Part shown: one piece after another, positions 1 through 5,358 of the stretch | Numbering within the stretch: position 1 is the stretch's first letter | Layout of the letters: every line of letters starts with the position of its first letter | Origin: Candidatus Zixiibacteriota bacterium | GTDB lineage: Bacteria > Zixibacteria > MSB-5A5 > JAABVY01 | Direction of reading: 5' to 3' | Assembly (NCBI GenBank): GCA_011777135.1 | Contig: JAABVY010000336.1 | Coordinates: forward strand, 1 to 5,358 | Length of the DNA: 5,358 nt | Made by a program: the position numbers and the translations under genes | The notes under the pieces: generated by a model | What the model saw: only the letters and a program-made list of their open reading frames with translations | Told to the model about the DNA's origin: nothing | The model's database searches: none

Positions 1-522
1 ATCTATCTGCACATAAGGTCCGGAAGTTATCTGCAGTTCTATTTTTACACTCGCATCAGACATCCGCATGGAATTGATCCTCGACTGCGCAAACGCGTAA
101 CCGTTATCGGCATACAGATCCACTGCCGATGCAAGCAGTGCCTGAAAATTATCCGAGCTGGCTGCCTTGCTTACAAATCTGCTTTCTAATTCAATTTCCG
201 CTTCCGTCAGAGGGCTCCCGATTATATTGAATTCGATCGAGCCAATGATATATACAGGACCCGAATTCACATTAATTGTGATTAATGAATCGTTTTTGTA
301 CGAAATATTTATTTCCGCATCGAAGTAGCCTTTCTTTTCGGCCCTCATATAAAGGCTGTCCTTCATCATCACCACATTATTGCTATCATTTTTGATTTCA
401 TCCCAGACCAGCGCCAATTCCTTATGACCGAAAATGTTATCGCCTTCAAATATAATTTTTTGGCCATAGGAAAATCCGCCACAGATCATTATCAATGCAA
501 ATGTAAGAACTAAATAGCGCAT
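1..522 (-). CDS. POTRA-domain outer-membrane protein (Omp85/BamA/TamA-like), N-terminal part, truncated by window edge
   Basis: The 174 readable residues start MRYLVLTFALIM and stay open to base 1, so the C-terminal part, presumably the 16-strand barrel, is outside. Residues 1-20 are a signal peptide (short positive n-region, hydrophobic core 4-13, likely cleavage after Ser-Tyr-Gly20); Cys14 has no lipobox. Two POTRA-like units follow. The first (about 21-90) starts KIIFEGDN and has the helix-plus-GYF signature (L57YxxxxxxGYFDAEI71), then a strand and SGPVY (87-91). The second (about 92-172) starts IGSIEFNIIG and has the matching LYADNGYAFAQ (136-146), then ITSGPYVQI (165-173), which leads into a third unit or the barrel. 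The repeated L-Y-x-x-x-G-Y ... G-P-Y/V-x-I pattern is the POTRA consensus of BamA, TamA and TpsB proteins, which bind unfolded or secreted clients in the periplasm. The start codon overlaps the stop of the giant barrel gene by one base (TGATG), with GAGGG 10 bases upstream. Whether it is TamA-like, BamA-like or two-partner-secretion TpsB cannot be told without the C-terminus. Confidence 0.85.
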   Translation of the reverse strand, partial: MRYLVLTFALIMICGGFSYGQKIIFEGDNIFGHKELALVWDEIKNDSNNVVMMKDSLYMRAEKKGYFDAEINISYKNDSLITINVNSGPVYIIGSIEFNIIGSPLTEAEIELESRFVSKAASSDNFQALLASAVDLYADNGYAFAQSRINSMRMSDASVKIELQITSGPYVQID

Positions 523-3500
523 CAGAAATTGGCCCTCATGCTTAACGTACCCCTGTGACGAGTTTGGAGTCCGGGAATTTTGTCGGCGCTGTATTTAAGC
601 TGAGCGGTTATGTACTTGTTATACTTGAAATTGAAACTTGCGCTCCAGTTAAAGTTGTCGCCGGGACGATTTCCCGCCGCAAACTGATAGGGAATAAATC
701 CATCTTCGCTCGATTCAACACGATTATAAGCAAAATCGGCCGAAAGCCTTCCCTGACCGGCAACTCCGAATGCAGATGAAACCCTGGCGCCATACATGTT
801 TACGGTCAGATCATCCGCTTTGCTGTAATCATGCAGGTACCGCGGCCTGAAAGATAGTTCGAATTGGCGGCCGGAGAAAAATGTCAATTCCGAAAGAATA
901 TCATGCTCGCCGAAATCGGCCGAGCCGAAATATCCCGATGTTTCTCTTTCTCGTTTAAAGCGATGCTCCAGCCTGAAGTTCATATTCTGATCGACATTGA
1001 CGAATACCTTTTCGAATATAATTCTCTGATAACGGTCGCTTTGAAGGTCACGAATTCGGTCGATTATCTTGCTTTCTTCGAACCCGAGACTGATGATGTC
1101 GCCTCGGCTGGTGCCGATATTGAAAGTCTGCCTCAAGTCAAAGCGCGAAAAGATCGGGTTGTCCGGATATGTCTCCCAGAACGGCAGGGGGTACAGCAGA
1201 TTCAGGCGATAGGAATTATCACCGCGTTCCTCGAGATTTATATGCGTTTCTGAATTTAATTGCGACAGGTCTTTGAGAGCTGTGATTATCTTAAGAAAAT
1301 CAAACCGCAGGTTCATGCTCTTTTCAGAAGACAACCCTGCAGCACCCGTTTCAACCAGTTCATCGACAGCGATGTAATCTCCGAACGGATCACGTACAAA
1401 AATCGAATCCTCCAGACGATAATCACCCTGCCCATCCTCCACTTTTATGAAGTTCCGGGCCAGACGGTTTACAAGCTGCCTGCTGAAGCGATATGAAAGA
1501 TATCCGCTGAAAATGTTTTTCGGGCCCTTAAAATTTATTCTGGAAAGCGATTTGGTTTCGGTCAGGTTTGGCAGCCGTCCTTCAGCATATTCCACCTCCC
1601 GCCTCACTATTTCCGATTCGGTGCGGATATTTCCATTCAAAAAAGACCGCTGCATGCCCGCCTCAATCACAAAATCCTCAAAATCATCTCTCCATACAGA
1701 GTCAAGACGAGACTGTTGCTTATGGGATATTCCAGCAGAGAATCCTGCATAGGAACTATGTGCATAGTACTGGTCAAAGCTGATCCCGCCCAATGTGTCG
1801 GTGCGGGTATCTTTTTCATCTTCCCATCCCGCGGTAATCTTCACGTTTTTAAAAGAGTAATTTCCTGACAGGCTGTTTTGATAGAGACGGCTTGGAAGAT
1901 CCCGGGCTTCAAAATCGGAGCTTCGATCATCCCGTTTGAAGGCAAAGATCAATTCTCTTGTCGGCTGAATATCTATGCTCAGCAAATTTCTATCTGCCCG
2001 GACATAGCCGCCATCCCTGTATCTTCCCAGCAATCCGCCGAAATTGAAAATGTCTGTCAATCCAAGTCTCTGGCTGATTTCAAACTGATCCGAACGTTTG
2101 AAGATTGTATCCTGATTGAGGGCCCATTTGCGGTCCAGTTCAACCTGAAGCGATCTTCCCGGGAGGCTGAAGCTCCGCTCCTGCATTGTCATGCGCAAGT
2201 CTGTCTGAGCGTGTCGGATCATGCCATTTGAATCTGATGTATCTTTCGGTATAATCGAGGCCACTGCTTCCGCCATGAATCCCTCGTTGTTTTCATCATC
2301 TAAAGGAGAGAATAGATTCTCATCATTTGATGAGCCCGATGCTTTTATATTGAAATTGAACAGATTACCGATACCTCCCGAGGCCGCGCCGTACATTGCC
2401 CGTGTCCTGGATGGTACCGGGATGAATTCAAATGGAAGGTAGTTGCCCCTGCCAGGGCCGCGATAGATATAGATACCGTTACCAGTATAAACATAATCTC
2501 CGGTTCCCTGGTCGACCCTGGAATAGCTGACTTCATAATCGCCAAGGCTGTCGCCTGCAAAACGATAATATTCGTTCCCGAGCGAATCGGTATCCAGAAC
2601 ATATCTTCCCTGACCCTCGCCCACAAACCTGGCGCCATCGCGCACAGCCTGATTACGGTCATCACCTGCATCCTCAAGAATTTCCCGATCTGTATCAGAT
2701 AAAATTGTATTGACAGGATTCTCTTTTGAATCGCCGATTTCCAGATATCCAAAGGAAGTCTTGAGCCCGCCAGTTGATGAATTAAAGCCAACCTCGCCGC
2801 CATAATAATTTCGCCTGTATGATTGATCGAGAAATTCATAATCGACAACAATTCGTGATCTTGAATTCAATTTTATTCTGGGATTGAAAGTTATCTCTCC
2901 GAGAGCATAGTCGATTACATAATCCGCTGAGGCCCCGGCTGTAACAAGCCTGCCATCGAGATAGACTTTCTCTGTGCCGCTGACTATCGATGTCCTGGCA
3001 CCGGTTGGAGTCTTCAGGCTGTAAGGTCCCGAGATTCCATCCCGGGCAAAGAAAGATACCGATCGGAACCTGCCCTTTATCCCCGCCACAGTAGCGCGGC
3101 CATTAAAAGCGTTGAGGTTGAGCTCTGCATCGGCGCCTTTGAGCCGTTTAGTAAACGATGAGATTCCGCCCCAGTCATTAGTATAGTCCATATCGCCCAG
3201 TAATGCCCTGAAGTGCCTGGCCCGGGCTTCTACCGAAATCGATTCGATATCCTCGAGCGAACTTGATAATCCCGCCACCTGCGGCCGGGCACGGTCGGAA
3301 AGCGAGCCTGTCAAGGTCAGCCCTTCAACCGGTTCGCCCTGAATCTGTATATTCAGTGTCTGATCCAGGTCGAAATCCTGCGCATTCCCCGCCGACACTG
3401 AGATCGATTTAGAACCGGTCAGAAGGAAAGACTCGCCGCCGACATCGGACTTAGATTTCGCATAAAGATCCTCTTCCGGCTGCCGGTAGACTACCTCAGT

Positions 3501-3872
3501 TTGCCCTCTTTCCAGTTCGAGCTTGCGCCTGAAAAAATATTCGGGAAGATCATAACCCAGATAGCGATAGCGTAAGATTGATCCGGATATCAGGGTGAGC
3601 GGCTGCGCCAGATAAAAGATCCCGCGATTATAGTCAGCTCTCTCAAACTGCAGGTCGAGTATTTTTCCGGATGAATCAGTTAACTGGATTGAACCTTCAA
3701 AAATATTTGTATGGGGAAGCGCGAGAATTGTCAGGGTGGTATCGGCGGTGAAATCAATCTCGTGTTCGGCTGAATTTGCTATTGAAGGCATTGAAAGCAC
3801 AATAGCGGCAAGTAGAGCTATAAATATGTGCGGACTTGATGTCCATTTACTTCTCGACCGGATCATATCCAT
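522..3872 (-). CDS. Giant outer-membrane beta-barrel protein with GxGxY modules (uncharacterised FCB-type family, distantly SprA-like)
   Basis: 1116 residues. Residues 1-35 are a signal peptide (Arg/Lys-rich n-region, core 16-27, cleavage after Ala-Asn-Ser-Ala35). Residues 36-120 form a beta-rich N-terminal unit ending in the YDLPEYFFRRKLE stretch. Residues 146-346 are the most family-like block: GSKSISVSAG (153-162), the LxGSLSDRxRP segment (187-197), LEDIESISVEA (206-216), a Lys/Arg-rich GIKGRFRS (264-271), GISGPYSL (279-286), and a VYLDGRL...DYVIDYALGEITF unit (303-329). Residues 389-424 are an acidic, probably helical insertion with DREILEDAGDD (395-405), followed by Gly-x-Gly-x-Tyr repeats to 484; a second such module is at 808-842. 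From about 550 to 1116 the sequence is alternating polar/hydrophobic strands with charged loops and ends in SMRANF, a terminal-Phe beta-signal. I recognise this architecture from uncharacterised giant barrel proteins of FCB-type bacteria; the DY...G.I...S.I.V.Y units also recall the much longer SprA translocon of type 9 secretion, but I do not claim SprA function. The start at 3872 overlaps the propeller gene by 26 bases; Met3 (3866) is an alternative. No strong ribosome binding site is visible. Substrate and role are unknown. Confidence 0.88.
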   Translation of the reverse strand: MDMIRSRSKWTSSPHIFIALLAAIVLSMPSIANSAEHEIDFTADTTLTILALPHTNIFEGSIQLTDSSGKILDLQFERADYNRGIFYLAQPLTLISGSILRYRYLGYDLPEYFFRRKLELERGQTEVVYRQPEEDLYAKSKSDVGGESFLLTGSKSISVSAGNAQDFDLDQTLNIQIQGEPVEGLTLTGSLSDRARPQVAGLSSSLEDIESISVEARARHFRALLGDMDYTNDWGGISSFTKRLKGADAELNLNAFNGRATVAGIKGRFRSVSFFARDGISGPYSLKTPTGARTSIVSGTEKVYLDGRLVTAGASADYVIDYALGEITFNPRIKLNSRSRIVVDYEFLDQSYRRNYYGGEVGFNSSTGGLKTSFGYLEIGDSKENPVNTILSDTDREILEDAGDDRNQAVRDGARFVGEGQGRYVLDTDSLGNEYYRFAGDSLGDYEVSYSRVDQGTGDYVYTGNGIYIYRGPGRGNYLPFEFIPVPSRTRAMYGAASGGIGNLFNFNIKASGSSNDENLFSPLDDENNEGFMAEAVASIIPKDTSDSNGMIRHAQTDLRMTMQERSFSLPGRSLQVELDRKWALNQDTIFKRSDQFEISQRLGLTDIFNFGGLLGRYRDGGYVRADRNLLSIDIQPTRELIFAFKRDDRSSDFEARDLPSRLYQNSLSGNYSFKNVKITAGWEDEKDTRTDTLGGISFDQYYAHSSYAGFSAGISHKQQSRLDSVWRDDFEDFVIEAGMQRSFLNGNIRTESEIVRREVEYAEGRLPNLTETKSLSRINFKGPKNIFSGYLSYRFSRQLVNRLARNFIKVEDGQGDYRLEDSIFVRDPFGDYIAVDELVETGAAGLSSEKSMNLRFDFLKIITALKDLSQLNSETHINLEERGDNSYRLNLLYPLPFWETYPDNPIFSRFDLRQTFNIGTSRGDIISLGFEESKIIDRIRDLQSDRYQRIIFEKVFVNVDQNMNFRLEHRFKRERETSGYFGSADFGEHDILSELTFFSGRQFELSFRPRYLHDYSKADDLTVNMYGARVSSAFGVAGQGRLSADFAYNRVESSEDGFIPYQFAAGNRPGDNFNWSASFNFKYNKYITAQLKYSADKIPGLQTRHRGTLSMRANF
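533..537 (-). promoter_or_regulatory. Ribosome binding site of the POTRA/Omp85 gene
   Basis: GAGGG on the minus strand lies 10 bases before the ATG at 522. It sits inside the last codons of the upstream giant barrel gene, whose TGA overlaps the ATG. It is the clearest Shine-Dalgarno-like site among the starts visible here, and with the TGATG overlap it suggests re-initiation by ribosomes finishing the upstream gene. Confidence 0.5.
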
Positions 3873-4821
3873 ATATCCGGTTATTGTTGATATCTAAAAG
3901 CAAGATTCGACCCCGCCGTCCGGCTGCGATCTCGGCCGGCACGACTTCAGAATCACCATTGATTCGAGGTTTGATCTCGAACAAATAAGAGAGTTTCTTT
4001 GAGAATACCTTGACGCTATTCGATTTTGAATCCAGATAATAGAAATAGGATCGGTCGACTGCTATCGCTGTGATGGAATCATCATCTTTCGGAGAATAAC
4101 GCTTCAAATAGTTGCCAAGATCATCAAAAAGAAAGAGGTCCTCGCCATTTCGACCGGTGACATACAGGTAACCCTCATCGTCTATTACGATCTCTCCCGG
4201 TTCGATGAACTTCGAACGTCCCTCGATTTCCTCCAGAAAGCGCCCATTCTGATTGAATTTCAGAATCCGAAGATTACGAGGATCGGATATAAAAATCTCT
4301 TTCTGGGAGTTTATTGCAATTCCTGTCAGCTCACCGATTGTCTTGCCGCCAGGCTCGTCGCCTATTTGGAACTGGTCTATCCACTTGAGAGAATTTGTCA
4401 GCCTTACAACCCTTCTATTCTCAGAATCGAGTATATAAAGATTCAACCCGCCATCAGGTGAGGCCATCGCTACAGGAGCATTGAACTGACGAATCCCGAA
4501 ACCGAATCCGCCGATGTGCTCCACTAAAGCGCCTTTTTCAGATAGTTTAAGAATCGAATTCTGGTCTTCCAGGAGTATGAAAAGATTTCCGGAATAATCG
4601 CAGTACATATCATACTGGCTAGATTCCGATAATTTAATGCTGTCGATATTGATGATTGTTTTTGCCTGATAGAATTTTGCAGTGGAATCGGGCGATTTTT
4701 CCGCAGGGCAATTCTGTCCTCCGAAAAAAAGAAGGAAGGAGAAAGAGATCAGGATCAGTAATATTTTGTTGATCTTGCACTCGAAACGGGGCATGCTCCT
4801 ATTATGCATATTTTTTTGCAT
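3847..4821 (-). CDS. Secreted six-bladed NHL-type beta-propeller protein
   Basis: 324 residues from the first Met. An N-terminal signal sequence has a basic stretch (CKINK, 15-19), a long hydrophobic core (20-35) and a likely cleavage after Cys-Pro-Ala40; Cys38 is preceded by Gly-Gln-Asn and is not a lipobox, so a lipoprotein is unlikely. The mature part holds six repeats of roughly 35-45 residues, each with the NHL/SMP-30 pattern (strand, D/N-x-x-G-x-L/I-Y/F-I/V, D-x-x-N-x-R-I/V-x-x-F/L). Cores are near 71-95 (SGNLFILLEDQNSILKL), 113-141 (LYILDSENRRVVRL), 163-190 (IFISDPRNLRILKF), 204-233 (GYLYVTGRNGEDLFLF), 249-273 (FYYLDSKSNSVKVF) and 295-319 (RILLLDINNNRIYGY). Such propellers generally bind proteins or ligands rather than catalyse; I see no conserved active-site set. 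It begins 14 bases after the upstream stop and its last 26 bases overlap the giant barrel gene, so co-expression is very likely and a periplasmic or surface partner role is a reasonable inference. The true start may be Met1 (4821), Met5 (4809) or Met10 (4794). Confidence 0.85.
   Translation of the reverse strand: MQKNMHNRSMPRFECKINKILLILISFSFLLFFGGQNCPAEKSPDSTAKFYQAKTIINIDSIKLSESSQYDMYCDYSGNLFILLEDQNSILKLSEKGALVEHIGGFGFGIRQFNAPVAMASPDGGLNLYILDSENRRVVRLTNSLKWIDQFQIGDEPGGKTIGELTGIAINSQKEIFISDPRNLRILKFNQNGRFLEEIEGRSKFIEPGEIVIDDEGYLYVTGRNGEDLFLFDDLGNYLKRYSPKDDDSITAIAVDRSYFYYLDSKSNSVKVFSKKLSYLFEIKPRINGDSEVVPAEIAAGRRGRILLLDINNNRIYGYDPVEK
4796..4800 (-). promoter_or_regulatory. AGGAG Shine-Dalgarno-like motif inside the 5' end of the propeller gene
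   Basis: AGGAG on the minus strand lies only one base before the in-frame ATG at 4794 (Met10), closer than the usual 5-9 bases, while the upstream ATGs at 4821 and 4809 have no purine-rich motif at a normal distance. No in-frame ATG, GTG or TTG lies at proper spacing downstream of it. It may be a coincidence of AT- and purine-rich sequence, or it may mark Met10 as the real start with a short, typical signal-peptide n-region. Function is undecided. Confidence 0.25.
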
Positions 4822-4835
4822 GCGAAAAAGTAAAT

Positions 4836-5358
4836 TTAAAATTCATGCTTGAAATTAAGCATGAATCCCGGCGAGCCGTTTCCGATCACAATATCAGCAA
4901 TCGAGGGCGTCAGTTTGAGATGAAACTTCGACATCAGCGGTGAAAACCGCCGGTTGTAGCTCTTGGCACTCCACCAGGCATCGACAGCCGATATTACACG
5001 GTTTGCCAGGGCCAGACCGAGAGTGAAGTTGGCGTTACGTCCCTGTGCCCTGGAATCGTTCTTGATGTCACGGAATTGCGCTTTCAGCACATCCGATTCC
5101 CATTGCCAATCCCATTCCGGGGTCTCCGGAAAAAACGGATTGGTGCGGGTATAGACCCGGGATATTTTATTATATTCATCCCGGTTATCATAGAACCCTA
5201 CCATATCATAAAAGAAATCATCTTTACCGCCTGGATCGACACCGGCATATTGAACCGCAAAGTTGATGAAATCATCCTCGAGCCAGGATTCCTTATGTTT
5301 GAAATAGGCATACGAGGCCCAGATACCGGCTTCGGCAGTGAAAAATCCGGCTGCACGG
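4836..5358 (-). CDS. DUF5683-like small membrane protein, C-terminal part, truncated by window edge
   Basis: The last 173 residues are readable, and the frame stays open through the right edge; the Met codon at 5204 is internal because coherent family-like sequence continues upstream of it. The readable part begins RAAGFFTAEAGIWASYAYFK, a hydrophobic, helix-like segment. An acidic, aromatic-rich central region follows (about 21-105: Asp/Tyr-rich DDFFYDMVGFYDNRDEYN, then PEWDWQWES). A second hydrophobic helix at about 109-130 contains the signature N119RVxxAVDAWW, and a short beta tail ends FHLKLTPS...GFMLNFKHEF. A pair of membrane-type helices, the N-x-V/I-x-x-x-V-D-A motif and a C-terminal L-x-L-x-P stretch is the pattern I associate with DUF5683-type proteins of the FCB group, whose function is unknown. 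The terminal Phe and alternating last strand could hint at an envelope or outer-membrane location. The stop lies 14 bases before the first Met of the propeller gene, so the two are probably co-transcribed. The family call is from memory of the pattern, not from a search. Confidence 0.65.
   Translation of the reverse strand, partial: RAAGFFTAEAGIWASYAYFKHKESWLEDDFINFAVQYAGVDPGGKDDFFYDMVGFYDNRDEYNKISRVYTRTNPFFPETPEWDWQWESDVLKAQFRDIKNDSRAQGRNANFTLGLALANRVISAVDAWWSAKSYNRRFSPLMSKFHLKLTPSIADIVIGNGSPGFMLNFKHEF
4841..4866 (-). repeat. Perfect 10-bp inverted repeat (hairpin) at the 3' end of the DUF5683-like gene; possible weak terminator or attenuator
   Basis: The arms attcatgctt (4841-4850) and aagcatgaat (4857-4866) are exact reverse complements around a 6-base loop. 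In the minus-strand transcript the hairpin ends two bases before the stop codon of the upstream gene (4838-4836) and is followed by a U-rich run (UUUAAAUUUACUUUUU). Only 3 of 10 pairs are G-C and the U tract is interrupted, so as a Rho-independent terminator it would be weak. Its position between the first gene and the rest of the run suits partial read-through or processing. The hairpin itself is certain from the sequence; its function is inference. Confidence 0.7.

Noticed and set aside
864..1253. 129-residue open frame on the plus strand, and other plus-strand frames between 555 and 2442
   Set aside because: All are antisense to the giant barrel gene, with low-complexity or Cys/Pro/Ser-rich translations typical of shadow frames.
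2345..2851. 168-residue open frame on the minus strand inside the giant barrel gene
   Set aside because: It lies in another frame of a gene with a continuous, family-like translation; its own translation has no recognisable pattern and it lacks a ribosome binding site.
522..3872. Naming the giant barrel protein SprA or a TonB-dependent receptor
   Set aside because: At 1116 residues it is much shorter than SprA, no other type 9 secretion gene is visible, and there is no TonB box or typical plug domain that I can recognise.
4700..4720. Lipoprotein signal at Cys38 of the propeller
   Set aside because: The residues before the Cys are Gly-Gln-Asn, not a lipobox; cleavage by signal peptidase I after Cys-Pro-Ala is more likely.
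3873..4835. Promoter between genes of the run
   Set aside because: The junctions are 14 bases or less or overlap, and no convincing -35/-10 pair stands out above the generally AT-rich signal-peptide coding sequence.
4963..5154. Short plus-strand open frame opposite the DUF5683-like gene, and a similar one at 4253-4438
   Set aside because: Antisense shadows of genes with clear protein features; no independent support.
4836..5204. Start of the DUF5683-like gene at the ATG at 5204
   Set aside because: The frame continues without a stop to the window edge, and the upstream residues include a coherent hydrophobic helix, so 5204 is an internal Met.

Overview
The window is one tightly packed run of four genes, all read from the minus strand, so transcription goes from high to low coordinates. 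In transcription order they are: (1) the C-terminal end of a small membrane protein resembling the DUF5683 type (stop at 4836, start beyond the right edge); (2) a secreted six-bladed NHL-type beta-propeller (4821-3847); (3) a 1116-residue outer-membrane beta-barrel protein of a large, poorly characterised family (3872-522); (4) the first 174 residues of a POTRA-containing Omp85/TamA-like protein (522-1, running off the left edge). The junctions are a 14-base gap, a 26-base overlap and a 1-base TGATG overlap, which is what an operon with coupled translation looks like. There is no gene-free stretch over 300 bases. I found no RNA gene, mobile element, CRISPR array or promoter; the promoter is presumably to the right of the window.

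The organism must be a diderm bacterium: three genes encode signal peptides, one product is a very large barrel ending in Phe, and one is a POTRA protein. The large barrel protein has motifs I associate with uncharacterised giant outer-membrane proteins of FCB-group and related candidate phyla (Zixibacteria, Latescibacteria, Calditrichaeota and similar), and DUF5683-type proteins are also common there. Shine-Dalgarno sequences are weak or absent at two of the three visible starts. GC content is middling (roughly 45-50% by eye). An FCB-type environmental lineage, perhaps Zixibacteria-like, is my best inference; the exact phylum cannot be fixed from this window.

As a unit the operon looks devoted to the cell envelope. 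A giant barrel is made directly after a periplasmic or secreted beta-propeller and directly before a POTRA/Omp85 protein, the class that inserts barrels into the outer membrane or secretes proteins through it. A plausible but unproven reading is a dedicated assembly or translocation module: barrel client, propeller accessory and a lineage-specific Omp85 partner. The most interesting points are this gene set itself, the repeated Gly-x-Gly-x-Tyr modules in the giant barrel, and a perfect 10-bp hairpin at the end of the first gene that could set the level of the downstream genes.
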